From NCBI GenBank assembly GCA_964507325.1, contig CAZDQL010000028.1, positions 3,240 to 67,239 of the forward strand: a stretch of 64,000 nucleotides of DNA. The letters are read 5' to 3'. The position numbers and the translations under genes were made by a program. Origin of the DNA: CAZDQL01 sp964507325 (GTDB taxonomy: Bacteria; Planctomycetota; UBA1135; GCA-002686595). Within the stretch, counting starts at the first letter, position 1; every line of letters begins with the position of its first letter. The notes under the pieces are model-generated. The model was not told the DNA's origin, searched no databases, and saw only the letters and a list, made by a program, of their open reading frames with translations. Below, one piece after another: positions 25,720 to 34,125 of this stretch.

Positions 25720-26709
25720 CTATTCGAAGGCGGACTGCAGGGTGAGGGCGAGGTCGTCCTCACTGACCTTGCCGGCCACGATCACCGGCTGCCCGCCCAG
25801 GGCCCCCCGTAGCGAGCGCCAGGCACCCACCTGCATCGAGCGCAGCACACCCAAGAGGTGGGTGTTGTCGGTGGTGAGGGTCGCGCTCTGGCTCATCAAC
25901 ATGACGACTTCGAGCCCGTCGTCCAGGTAGACCTTCGACCACTCCCCGTCGGGGGCCACGAGCTTCTCGATCATCGGCTGCATGACGAAGCCGTTCCCTG
26001 GCGAGTAGCTGGGCACCAGGGGCTCGAAGCCGAAGATGGCCTGGAGGTCTGCCCCCAGGTCGTGCTCCTCGGTCTGGAAGAGACGGTTGGTGAGCTGCAT
26101 GTCCGAGACGTCGCCATCGTAGGCGAAGGTCTCGAAGGCCACCTTGGCGAGCAACATGCCGTCGCTCGTCGCGTACTCCTCGTAAGCCAACACCAGCCCG
26201 GTGTTCGGGTCGATGTCGACCACGTAGCGTCTCTCCCCACCGCCGATGCGTTCGACCGAGACCTGCACCACCTCGATGCCGGCGACCTGGTGCGTCTCCG
26301 TGTTGACGAGGGCCTGATAGTTCTGGAAGAACCGGTCCACGTCCCGGATGCGCCAGTCGCGGAAGCGGTAGCTGAGCACCTGTCGCTGATCCTGCAGGAG
26401 CCGGAACAGGTCCGGGTTCGGGTGGGGCGTGATGACCTCGATCGTTTCGATGGCGAAGTTGCCCTGCCCGTCGGAGCCGACGTCCTCGCGGTACGCCACG
26501 CCGGGGAGCTCCTCGAAGAGGTCGACCCGGCGCACTCCACGGAAGGCCTGTTCGAAGGGCGCCATCGGCACGAGGTCGAAGAAGGACCCATTGGCGGTCG
26601 GGTCCTGAACGGACGAGGTCCCATCCCCCGCCCCGACGCCGCTCGAGTCACTGCAGGCCAGGGAGAACGAGGCCCCCAGGAGCAGGAGGAATGTCCGTCT
26701 GCGCAGCAT
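25720..26709 (-). CDS. RseB/MucB-like sigma-factor regulatory lipoprotein
   Basis: A 329-residue exported protein with MLRRRTFLLLLGASFSLAC as lipoprotein signal (Cys 19). The mature part has the layout of RseB-type proteins: an LolA-like beta domain (RREDVGSDGQ-type N-terminus, RYVVDIDPNTGLVLAYEEY, VAFETFAYDGDV) and a second domain with VVMLMSQSATLTTDNT...VGAWRSLRGALGGQPVIVAGKVSEDDLALTLQS. The last segment is the typical MucB/RseB ending. It lies 2 bp after the anti-sigma gene, in the order sigma - anti-sigma - RseB known from the RpoE operon. It should bind the periplasmic part of the anti-sigma factor and modulate its proteolysis. Confidence 0.75.
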   Translation of the reverse strand: MLRRRTFLLLLGASFSLACSDSSGVGAGDGTSSVQDPTANGSFFDLVPMAPFEQAFRGVRRVDLFEELPGVAYREDVGSDGQGNFAIETIEVITPHPNPDLFRLLQDQRQVLSYRFRDWRIRDVDRFFQNYQALVNTETHQVAGIEVVQVSVERIGGGERRYVVDIDPNTGLVLAYEEYATSDGMLLAKVAFETFAYDGDVSDMQLTNRLFQTEEHDLGADLQAIFGFEPLVPSYSPGNGFVMQPMIEKLVAPDGEWSKVYLDDGLEVVMLMSQSATLTTDNTHLLGVLRSMQVGAWRSLRGALGGQPVIVAGKVSEDDLALTLQSAFE

Positions 26710-26711
26710 GG

Positions 26712-27452
26712 CTAGCGCACGGCGCCCTCCCAAACGCCTCCACCGAGCGCGCTCAGGAACGCGACGGCGGGATCCCCGGCTTGGGCCGCGGCGCGCGGAT
26801 CCACGCGCACGATCTCGAAGCGCCGCGGCACCGACTCCGTGTTCTGTTTCGAGCCCGCCCCGAGCCCCAGCGTCCACACCAGGGCGATCGTCGCCACCAG
26901 ACCGATGACCGGGACCATCCAGCTCACGGGCGACGGCGGATCACCGCTGCCCACCGCCACCGCCTCCAACCGCCGCGCCAGGGCTCCGGGGGCGACCTTG
27001 CGGGGCAGACGACCCGCCAACCGACCCACGATCGCCTTCGGCAGGTCCTCGAAGTCCTCCGCAACCAGCCGGTCCAGCACCGCGGGTGCCGGGACTTCGG
27101 GCAGACGGAACGGCTGCTCCACACGACGGCGCACGATCGCTTCCAGCTCGTCCGGGATGGGTCGTTCGGGCAAGCCTCGCACGGCCTGTACGGCGCGCTC
27201 CTGGCGCGCCCCCGGCTGCATGGCGGCCACCACCCGTCCCTCCAGGTCCTGCGGGACCTCCTGGCGGCTCAATCCACGCAAGGCGCAGGCCTGGGCCAAC
27301 ATCCGCCGCCAGGCCGCCTCGGCGCGTGGATCCGCCTCCAGCGTCGCCCGCAGGTGAGTGGGCAGCGCTGCCGCGCGAGCCTCAGCTCCTTCACCCGCCG
27401 CCAAGCAGGCGGGCAGGATCTCGAGCAGCTCGTCTCGCAGGCGGGGATCCAT
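26712..27452 (-). CDS. Anti-sigma factor (RseA-like, single-pass)
   Basis: A 246-residue protein: a ~170-residue cytoplasmic, helical N-terminal part, a single membrane helix (WMVPVIGLVATIALVWTLGLGAG, about residues 180-202) and a ~45-residue periplasmic tail. The gene lies directly downstream of an ECF sigma gene (30 bp) and upstream of an RseB-like gene (2 bp). By position and topology it is the anti-sigma factor. The typical His-x3-Cys-x2-Cys zinc motif is absent, so it is not a ZAS-type redox sensor. Confidence 0.7.
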   Translation of the reverse strand: MDPRLRDELLEILPACLAAGEGAEARAAALPTHLRATLEADPRAEAAWRRMLAQACALRGLSRQEVPQDLEGRVVAAMQPGARQERAVQAVRGLPERPIPDELEAIVRRRVEQPFRLPEVPAPAVLDRLVAEDFEDLPKAIVGRLAGRLPRKVAPGALARRLEAVAVGSGDPPSPVSWMVPVIGLVATIALVWTLGLGAGSKQNTESVPRRFEIVRVDPRAAAQAGDPAVAFLSALGGGVWEGAVR

Positions 27453-27482
27453 GGTGGGGTTCGCGGAGGGTGTGGGTCGACG

Positions 27483-28091
27483 TCAGCGCAGGCAGTGCCG
27501 ATCGAGGACCGGCGTCAACTCCCGATCGAGGGCGGCGTGGGCCCGGGAGAGGCGGGACTTCACCGTCCCGAGGGAGATCGACAGGGTTTCGGCGATCTCT
27601 TCGTAGGAGAGGTTCTCGGTGTAGCGCAGCACGGTGATGGCGCGCATCTTAGGACTCAGGCGTGTGATCGCCTGCTGAATCTCTTCCTCGAGCTCGCGCC
27701 GGGAGGCGCAGGCCATCGGCAGCTCAGCCTGCTCGTCGAGGAACTCGAGGCGCCGGCCATCCCCACCGTTCGGTCCCTGGAGAGCCTCCAGCGACGAAGA
27801 GGCGCGGGCACTCGATCGGCGTTTCAGATCGATGCTGGCGTTGACCGCGATGCGGTACACCCAGCTCGAGAAACGCGAGGCGAAGCGGAACTCGCCCACC
27901 TTGCGGAAGAGGATTCCGAAGGTCTCCTGGGAGGCATCCAGCGCGTCGGTGGGATTGCCCGTGATCCGGTAGCAGATGTTGTAGACCCGATCCTTGTACT
28001 GCTCGTACAACTCGCGGAACGCGCCATCGAAGCCCTGGGGAGGGCTCTCCTGGCAGGCGAGAACGAGGGTTCGATCGGGGTCGTGGGGCAT
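27483..28091 (-). CDS. ECF sigma factor, RpoE-like
   Basis: A 202-residue sigma factor with region 2 (FRELYEQYKDRVYNICYRITGNPTDALDASQETF, WVYRIAVNASIDLKRR) and region 4 (AITRLSPKMRAITVLRYTENLSYEEIAETLSISLGTVKSRLSRAHAALDREL). The close match to the RpoE group, plus the downstream anti-sigma and RseB-like genes, indicates a periplasmic/envelope-stress regulon. GGAAC on the minus strand (28125-28121) resembles an RpoE-type -35, suggesting autoregulation, but the -10 is unclear. Confidence 0.92.
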   Translation of the reverse strand: MPHDPDRTLVLACQESPPQGFDGAFRELYEQYKDRVYNICYRITGNPTDALDASQETFGILFRKVGEFRFASRFSSWVYRIAVNASIDLKRRSSARASSSLEALQGPNGGDGRRLEFLDEQAELPMACASRRELEEEIQQAITRLSPKMRAITVLRYTENLSYEEIAETLSISLGTVKSRLSRAHAALDRELTPVLDRHCLR

Positions 28092-28259
28092 GGGGGGGGT
28101 CAGTTTTCCGGCGCTTGGACGTTCCAGGCTAATGGGGGGTTCCCCTCAATCACGTCCAGAAGTCGGCCTTTAGTGGGAGTCCAACAGGCGACTAACAGAC
28201 CTTCATCGCGGCAGCAAACTCCTCCCACCGAGATGTCAGGGGCGCGGTGACTCAACCGG

Positions 28260-29183
28260 TCAACCGCCTAGGAGCGCCCCCGTGTCGATCGTCTGGAACG
28301 TCTCGCCAACCGAGGCCGCGCAATCCGTGGAGCAGTAGCTGTCCCAGCCATCCTCACAGGTTGCGGAGGTCACCTGGTTCAACACGACGCTACCCGTGGT
28401 GCCGACGACCTCCGAAGACTGGAGGCAGACCTGCTCCGCCTCCCAATCCGCGGGGATGCCGCCGTCCCCTCCGGGGGGGATCGGCTGATGGATCGTGTTT
28501 CCCCCGCCGCCCACCAGCAGGGGATCGTTGCCGGGCCGCTCGGGAAGCTCCCGCCGCAGGAGGATGATGCCCTCCTTCACGAGCAGGTCGATCTTGGCCG
28601 CCGCCGCGTAGCGCACCCGCCCCGGAAGCCCCACCACTCCGTAGAAGGTCGCCCCCCCGTAGAGGTGGACGACCCCCTCGGGCATCTCGAGGTCCAGGGT
28701 GAAGAGCTTGCCACCGTTGGGAGCCGACAGGACGACAGTCTGGGAGTGAGCCAAGACGCGGGCCGTCGACAGGTCCACGGTACGCCCTCCGGCGTAGAGG
28801 CCGAAACGCAGCACCTGATCGCTGAGGTTCCCCACGGTGTTGTGAATGGCGATGAAGACCTTCAGCTTGCCGGCCTCCCCGCGCGCGCTGATGGCCATCG
28901 AGAGACCTTCGGTCCCACTCGGCACGTCTTCGAAGAGCGTCGGGTAGGTCCCGATGGCGAACTCCTCCCCGTCGCTGTAGCCGTCGAAGTCGGAGTCCGG
29001 CAGGAAGGGATCCGTGCCCAGGATCTGCTCCTGTCGGTCGGGGAGTCCGTCCTGGTCCGAGTCAGCGCTCGGACTCGCCTCAGCGTGCAGGGCTGTCGGG
29101 GTGACCCCCTGTCCGACCAACGCCCACCCCGCGAGGAACACGATCCCTAGAGGTGCCCCCCACGTACCCAGGAGAGCACGCAT
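28260..29183 (-). CDS. Exported protein with thrombospondin type 3-like calcium repeats
   Basis: About 307 residues from ATG 29183 (an ATG at 29228 would add 15). A signal peptide (GAPLGIVFLAGWALVGQGV...ALHA) is followed by two calcium-binding loops, DSDQDGLPDRQEQILGTDP and DSDFDGYSDGEEFAIGT, the classic Asp-rich TSP3 pattern. The remainder is a beta-rich domain (KLKVFIAIHNTVGNLSDQVLRFGLYAGG...), ending in a Cys-containing tail with four or five Cys that may form disulfides. It is probably a secreted or surface protein. The upstream 29184-29406 holds only the tRNA promoter that I can see. Confidence 0.75.
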   Translation of the reverse strand: MRALLGTWGAPLGIVFLAGWALVGQGVTPTALHAEASPSADSDQDGLPDRQEQILGTDPFLPDSDFDGYSDGEEFAIGTYPTLFEDVPSGTEGLSMAISARGEAGKLKVFIAIHNTVGNLSDQVLRFGLYAGGRTVDLSTARVLAHSQTVVLSAPNGGKLFTLDLEMPEGVVHLYGGATFYGVVGLPGRVRYAAAAKIDLLVKEGIILLRRELPERPGNDPLLVGGGGNTIHQPIPPGGDGGIPADWEAEQVCLQSSEVVGTTGSVVLNQVTSATCEDGWDSYCSTDCAASVGETFQTIDTGALLGG

Positions 29184-29378
29184 TCGACGAGGGTCGATCC
29201 TGCGGTGACGCAGGAGGGGAGGGGGCATCACGGTGTGGCCTCGTGCCAGCCCGGTTGGAAAAGGGGGGAGGGCCGCAGACCATCCGAGCCTGGCCCAAAA
29301 GGGCGATTTCGTCAAGGTTTGGTCTGCGGACCCCTCTTCCTGGGCCCCTGGTGGGTGTTCAGCGACGGAGAGCCGAGC

Positions 29379-29384
29379 TACGAT
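29379..29384 (+). promoter_or_regulatory. Possible -10 element of the tRNA-Arg gene
   Basis: TACGAT preceded by GC (GCTACGAT) lies 23 nt before the mature tRNA 5' end. It has the same form as other putative -10 elements here. Confidence 0.4.
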
Positions 29385-29406
29385 CCCGCCCTGACCCACA
29401 TCGCGT

Positions 29407-29483
<77 letters not shown>

Positions 29484-29488
29484 CCCCA

Positions 29489-30673
29489 TCAGTCCGGCAG
29501 GGACAGGGTCCATGTGGCGGACACCCAGCGGGCCGTCTCGCGGGCCGCCAAGTCGATGCCGCGGGCGTTCCAGTGGATGTCGTCGATGCCGACGAAGAGG
29601 TCAGCGGGGTCGTTCTCGGCGAAGAGCTCGAAGAGGTTGCGCCCAGGTATGCCCGCGGTCGCCAGGGCCTCCTCGAAGGCCCGATCGAGAGCGCGCGGAT
29701 CGTAGGTCGGGTAGAGCGCCGGATCGACGCGGATGTGGAAGGTGGGGTCCACGTCCACCGCCGAGGGCACGATCACCGCGGCCAGGGGAGTGCGGCGCTG
29801 GGCGCAGGTCTCCGCCCAGCGGACGAGGACCGCGGTCAAGAGCTCGCGCTTGACGCGCACGGAGGGTGAGTCGGGGGAGATGGCGATGTCCGCGTCGTAG
29901 TAGTCGTGCAGGAGATCGGGGACCAACGGGTCGCCGAGCTGCTCGAGCTCCTGGGTGGCAGCCGCCAGGTAGAGGGGCATGTGGTCCAGGGGTGCCTCGA
30001 GCTCCTCCTCGGCGAAGCGCGCCTCCCTCCGGCGGTGGTGGCCCCAGGCGCGCCAGAGTCGCACAAGCGCCAGATCATTCCCGCGCCGGCCGGCCTCCTG
30101 GAAGTACTCGATCACCTCCGACCCCAGCTTCGGCCGCCGCCGCTCCGCCCGCCCCTGGGGATCCAGCCGGAAGAGCTTGTTGCGCAGCACGTCCCCGTGG
30201 TCGTTGGTGGCGCACAGCACGAGCAGCACCAGGTCGGGGCGCAGTACCGCCCACTCCCGCTCGACGCGCAGCAAGGCCTGGTCGGGACCGTAGCCGGAGG
30301 CTCCGACGTTGACGACCTGGTAGCGCCCCTCCAGATGAGCCTCCAGGCGTGCGGGGAAGCAGTCGCGATAGGGGACGTTCTCGGCCATCACCATGGAGTC
30401 CCCCACCACCGCCACCAGGGGACGCTTGCGCGCGCCGAGCTCCGGCCCGCGGTAGCCCGTCGAGTTGATGGCGATCAGGTTGCGGGCTCCCCCCGTGCGC
30501 TCGGGCATCGGTTGGATGCGGCGCGAGCCGGGGATCGTGGCGTGGTGCAGCTCGGCGTCGAGGCGGTAGCTGGGAACGCCGATGGGGTACCAGCGATCGA
30601 CCGCGACCTCCGCCAGGATCAGGCTGATGACCAGGGAGAGGAGGGCGAGCTGGATCTTGCCCCGTCGCTTCAC
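29489..30673 (-). CDS. Membrane-anchored SGNH/GDSL-type hydrolase
   Basis: A 394-residue protein with an N-terminal membrane anchor (IQLALLSLVISLILAEVAV) and an SGNH hydrolase core: block I VVGDSMVMAENV (Ser nucleophile about 93), block II Gly in VNVGASGYGPDQ, block III Asn in LCATNDHGD, and block V DDIHWNARG with Asp-x-x-His. All four catalytic positions are present. Such proteins often act as acyl- or acetyl-esterases/transferases on cell-surface polysaccharides. The stop is only 5 bp from the 3' end of the tRNA on the other strand. Confidence 0.85.
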   Translation of the reverse strand: MKRRGKIQLALLSLVISLILAEVAVDRWYPIGVPSYRLDAELHHATIPGSRRIQPMPERTGGARNLIAINSTGYRGPELGARKRPLVAVVGDSMVMAENVPYRDCFPARLEAHLEGRYQVVNVGASGYGPDQALLRVEREWAVLRPDLVLLVLCATNDHGDVLRNKLFRLDPQGRAERRRPKLGSEVIEYFQEAGRRGNDLALVRLWRAWGHHRRREARFAEEELEAPLDHMPLYLAAATQELEQLGDPLVPDLLHDYYDADIAISPDSPSVRVKRELLTAVLVRWAETCAQRRTPLAAVIVPSAVDVDPTFHIRVDPALYPTYDPRALDRAFEEALATAGIPGRNLFELFAENDPADLFVGIDDIHWNARGIDLAARETARWVSATWTLSLPD

Positions 30674-30796
30674 TGGCCGGGCCCCTGGTAGAGCTCCTCG
30701 GGGGCGCTCCCGAAGGTGATCAAGGAGCCGATCTCGCGGTACTGCATGCCGCGCAGGGTAGCGCGATCCACTTCCTCCGGGACCGCGCCGTCGGAA

Positions 30797-31378
30797 TCAG
30801 GCCGCCGGGCGCAACCCGACGATCGCTCCGTCGCGGACGCGGACTTCGAAGCTCCCCGCGTCGCCGGCTTGCCCCAGGGCGTAGGCCAGGGCCCACTCCG
30901 ATCGTCCCTCCTCGGCGCGCGGCAGGCGCAGGCAGAGCAGGTACGCCTCTGCGCCGAAGCGCTCCGGGTCCACGCCGGCGGCGCGGGCCAGCTCGGGGAG
31001 GATCCCGGGGAGCTGGGAGCAGGCGTCCTGGAAGGCCAGCCTCTGGGCGAGGCTGGGACCCTCTCCTTCCCCTTCGATCTCGACGTCCACCCCGCGCGGG
31101 AGCTCTCCCATGGCCACCGCCCCGCGCCAGAAGCCATCCTCGAGGAGGGCGATGCGGCCGAAGTCCGGATCGGCGCGCACGGCGACCACCTCGCGGCGGT
31201 CGGCTCGACTGGCGAGCGCCAGGTAGGCCAACACGACGACCGGTCCGACCACGGCGAAGAGGGGCAGGGAGACCTCCCAGGAGAGGCCCAACAGGCCCTC
31301 CCCGATGGCCGCCGCGAGCAGCCCCAGACCGAAGACCCAGGGGACGTGCCGGAGGACGGATGGGTGGAGGGGGATCAT
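30797..31378 (-). CDS. Two-helix membrane protein, unknown
   Basis: A 193-residue protein with two membrane helices at the N-terminus (VPWVFGLGLLAAAIGEGLLGL; LPLFAVVGPVVVLAYLALASR) and a ~135-residue soluble domain (RIALLEDGFWRGAVAMGELPRGVDVEIEGEGEG, then a helical stretch rich in Ala, and SFEVRVRDGAIVGLRP). No family is recognised. It lies 123 bp upstream of the SGNH gene on the same strand and may be co-transcribed. Confidence 0.65.
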   Translation of the reverse strand: MIPLHPSVLRHVPWVFGLGLLAAAIGEGLLGLSWEVSLPLFAVVGPVVVLAYLALASRADRREVVAVRADPDFGRIALLEDGFWRGAVAMGELPRGVDVEIEGEGEGPSLAQRLAFQDACSQLPGILPELARAAGVDPERFGAEAYLLCLRLPRAEEGRSEWALAYALGQAGDAGSFEVRVRDGAIVGLRPAA

Positions 31379-31522
31379 GTGCGTGGGACTCCACGCCCTT
31401 CATCGACCGGATTCCCTCCACTCCTTCAGTCTCGGCGCAGGCGAGGTCTCTCCGGGATTGCCTCCGCGTCGGGGGGGGACTAGCTTGCCGGGGCCTCCCC
31501 AGCCACCAGGAGCGGAATCCGG

Positions 31523-32122
31523 ATGAGCGCCCCCACGCCCGAAGTCCTGCGGGCCTCCTTCCAAGAGGCACGCGACACCCTCGACGCCGTCCTCGCCGAC
31601 CGCGCCTTCTTCGCGGCCCTGGAGCGCTTCGTCGACCTCTGCGTGGAGACGGTGCGCCGGGGGGGCCTGATGATGTCCTGCGGCAACGGGGGCAGCATGT
31701 GCGACGCGATGCACTTCGCGGAGGAGTGGACGGGGCGCTTCCGCAAGGACCGAGCCGCCGTGGCGGCGGTGGCCTTCAGCGACCCCAGCCACCTGAGCTG
31801 CATCGCCAACGACTTCGGCTACGACGAGGTCTTCGCCCGGGAGGTGGAGGCCTACGGCAAGCAGGGGGACCTCCTGGTGGCGATCTCCACCTCCGGCAAC
31901 TCCCCCAACGTGATCCGCGCCTGCGAAGTGGCCCGCGAGCGGGGGGTGGCCACGGTCGGTCTCCTGGGCAAGGGGGGGGGCTCGCTGGCGGGGATGGTCG
32001 ACGTCCCGATCCTGGTGCCGGCGGCGGGGACCTCGGACCGCATCCAGGAGATCCACATCAAGGTGCTGCACATCGCGATCGAGGCGACGGAGCGGCGGCT
32101 CTTCCCGGAGAACTACGCCTGA
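31523..32122 (+). CDS. gmhA: Phosphoheptose (sedoheptulose 7-phosphate) isomerase
   Basis: A 199-residue SIS-domain protein of the GmhA type. MMSCGNGGSMCDAMHFAEEWTGRF is the family phosphate-binding loop with His and Glu near residues 64-68. AISTSGNSPNVI is the second SIS motif, and TSDRIQEIHIKVLHIAIE contains the catalytic Glu and His. It converts sedoheptulose 7-phosphate to D-glycero-D-manno-heptose 7-phosphate for heptose in lipopolysaccharide or S-layer glycans. No other heptose genes are adjacent. The ATG has a -10-like TAGCTT upstream at 31481. Confidence 0.9.
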   Translation: MSAPTPEVLRASFQEARDTLDAVLADRAFFAALERFVDLCVETVRRGGLMMSCGNGGSMCDAMHFAEEWTGRFRKDRAAVAAVAFSDPSHLSCIANDFGYDEVFAREVEAYGKQGDLLVAISTSGNSPNVIRACEVARERGVATVGLLGKGGGSLAGMVDVPILVPAAGTSDRIQEIHIKVLHIAIEATERRLFPENYA

Positions 32123-32221
32123 GGGGGTGGAAACGGGGGTTCCGGTCCCCGAAATCGGGACGGCGGCTCAGAATGGACCGTATGGAGAGCCGCCTGCTGA
32201 GCGCTCGGCAAGAGGGCTCGG

Positions 32222-32252
32222 GCAATCCCCGAAGTTGTGCTTCCGGGATTGC
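32222..32252 (+). promoter_or_regulatory. Long hairpin between gmhA and the Cys-rich gene
   Basis: GCAATCCC / GGGATTGC (8 bp) plus an inner GAAG/CTTC (4 bp), separated by one C-C mismatch, around the loop TTGTG. No T tract follows, so it is either a factor-assisted terminator for gmhA or a leader structure for the downstream genes. The remainder of the 224-bp gap shows nothing clear. Confidence 0.45.
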
Positions 32253-32346
32253 ACGCACGCAGCATGCACCGTGCGGACCAGAGGGAAGGTCTGTCGGGCA
32301 CCTCCATCCCCCTGCGACCCCTTGACCCAACATCGAGTTCTACACC

Positions 32347-32649
32347 ATGTGTCAACACAGCACCCAAACCGTCATCCCTGGAGGCTGCGAGCAGAAGTGC
32401 GAAGGCTGTCAGTGGTCCGCCCGAATCTCTGCCGAGCACAAGACCAACTACTGCCGTTTCACCTGGAGCGTAGACCGTACGGGGTGCACCTACTTCCCGA
32501 ACGACACCTTCTCCGGTACGAACGAGGTGCCCTGCAACAACCAGACTACCCTCAGTTTCTTCTGTGACACGGAATCGACGTGCAAAGGCTACGAGGTGAC
32601 CCTCACCGCCTGCGCCTGCCCGGTTCCGCCCGGAGGAGGCGGTAGTTGA
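32347..32649 (+). CDS. Small cysteine-rich protein beside an ECF sigma gene
   Basis: A 100-residue protein with eleven Cys residues (MC.., GGCEQKCEGC, YC, GC, PC, FFC, TC, ACAC) and a Pro-Gly-rich end. There is no signal peptide. The spacing suggests metal binding or a disulfide-rich fold. The ATG lacks a clear Shine-Dalgarno. It ends 12 bp before an ECF sigma factor gene on the same strand, so it is probably co-transcribed; a role as sensor, regulator or antimicrobial/toxin-like peptide is only speculation. Codon use and G+C (about 57%) are lower than the neighbours, suggesting recent acquisition. Confidence 0.6.
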   Translation: MCQHSTQTVIPGGCEQKCEGCQWSARISAEHKTNYCRFTWSVDRTGCTYFPNDTFSGTNEVPCNNQTTLSFFCDTESTCKGYEVTLTACACPVPPGGGGS

Positions 32650-32661
32650 TCGAGTTGACCC

Positions 32662-34125
32662 ATGGGTGACACGACAGTTGTCCACTCGGATCTCGAGGAG
32701 TTCTTCGATCAGGAAGCCTGGTTGCGTCGCCTCGCCCGCCGGCTGGTGACCGACGACAGCGCGGCGCTCGATCTCGTCCAAGACGTCTGGGTCGCGCTGA
32801 TCGCGAACCCACCGAAGGACCGCTCCAAGCCCAAGGCGTGGCTCACCGCTGTGGCCCACCGGACCGCCTTCAGGCATTGGGCGGCCCGAAAGCCTAGGCC
32901 GCAGTCCTTATCCGCCGAGGCCTGGCGCAAGATCTCCTCAGAGGGCGACGCTCCCGAGGAAGCGGCCATCCGTTGGGATGCCCACGAGCGGCTCCGGGAG
33001 GCGGTCAGCACCCTCAAGGAGCCACTCCGGACGACGATTCTGCTCACCTACCAGGAGGGGCTCTCTCGAGACAAGGTCGCGAAGGAGCTCGGGATCACCA
33101 GGCGTGCCGTACGCGACCGTCTGAGTCGCGCTTCTGTGCAACTGCGCCGCATCCTCGGCGAAGATCAGAAGGGTGGATCCGCGGAGAGCGCCTGGGCTCT
33201 GGCTGTGTTGCCCTTGTTCCGGCGCAAGGACCTCGCCCGGTTGGCCAGACTGGGCACGACCGGCGCCAAGAGCGTCTCCATGGCCGCTCTCTCCGCAGCA
33301 GTTCTCGCGGGAGTGCTCGTGATCGCCCTCGCGCTGCACTCGCTGGGCACCGGTGGGCGCCCCGCATCGGGAGTCGCGGACCTGGTCCCACTCGAGGAGG
33401 ACCTCCCGAGGCCCGGGGACACCCCAGTCCACGACGATGCCCTCGCGTCCCGGTTCACGGCGCGAAAACCCGTCCTCCTCGAGGGCGACGGAGCCGACCG
33501 ATTGCCTGCGCCTGGCTCGTCAGCCGCCCCGTCGGAGTCGGATCTCTTGACAGAGGTCGCGTCGCCAGATCCCCCTCCATTCCGAATCTCAGGGAGTCTC
33601 ACGCTCAATGATGCCCCCCCGGAGAACTGGAAGGCTTCGATGGTCCTCCGGGGGAAGATGATGCAGGACCCATACGACCTTGAGTACCGCTTGCGTCCAA
33701 TCGACTCAGAGGGCCGCTTCGAGCTCGGTGGCCGGGAGCCTGGCGTTTGGGGGGTGTACCTCCAACCAGAAGAGGACGTGCATGGAAGACCGATGTACGT
33801 CGTTGACAAGCAGTTGGCCTGGGGAGCCGAATCCCATGAGGTGAACCTCGACCTCCACACGGGTACGGTGCGTGTCGACGCTCCGGATTGGGAGAAGACG
33901 ATGCTCTACACCCAAATGGAGGATCTCAAGTGCAGCTACAGCAGCTACGCAGCCGTACGCCAAGGCCAGGCCAGATTCTGGGGAGTGCCCGAGGGGTTCG
34001 TTGAGCTCACCTGGATCACGAGCAAGCCCGGCGTCTACCCCATCGAGCGCCAGGTCCTCGCCGAAGGCTGGGTGCCCCGCGGCGAGGAGCTCGTGCTCAC
34101 GGTCTCTCCCCCCGCAAAGGACTAG
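32662..34125 (+). CDS. ECF sigma factor fused to a membrane anchor and extracytoplasmic domain
   Basis: A 487-residue protein. Residues ~10-80 form sigma region 2 (LVQDVWVALIANPPKDRSKPKAWLTAVAHRTAF), and ~110-166 region 4 (LKEPLRTTILLTYQEGLSRDKVAKELGITRRAVRDRLSRASVQLRRIL). A single membrane helix follows at ~208-228 (MAALSAAVLAGVLVIALALH). The ~260-residue C-terminus is a Pro-rich linker and a beta-rich domain (GSLTLNDAPPENWKASMVL, VNLDLHTGTVRVDAP) like carboxypeptidase-regulatory/Ig folds. A sigma factor tethered by its own helix would have to be released by proteolysis or act at the membrane. The stop overlaps that of the convergent gene. Confidence 0.85.
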   Translation: MGDTTVVHSDLEEFFDQEAWLRRLARRLVTDDSAALDLVQDVWVALIANPPKDRSKPKAWLTAVAHRTAFRHWAARKPRPQSLSAEAWRKISSEGDAPEEAAIRWDAHERLREAVSTLKEPLRTTILLTYQEGLSRDKVAKELGITRRAVRDRLSRASVQLRRILGEDQKGGSAESAWALAVLPLFRRKDLARLARLGTTGAKSVSMAALSAAVLAGVLVIALALHSLGTGGRPASGVADLVPLEEDLPRPGDTPVHDDALASRFTARKPVLLEGDGADRLPAPGSSAAPSESDLLTEVASPDPPPFRISGSLTLNDAPPENWKASMVLRGKMMQDPYDLEYRLRPIDSEGRFELGGREPGVWGVYLQPEEDVHGRPMYVVDKQLAWGAESHEVNLDLHTGTVRVDAPDWEKTMLYTQMEDLKCSYSSYAAVRQGQARFWGVPEGFVELTWITSKPGVYPIERQVLAEGWVPRGEELVLTVSPPAKD

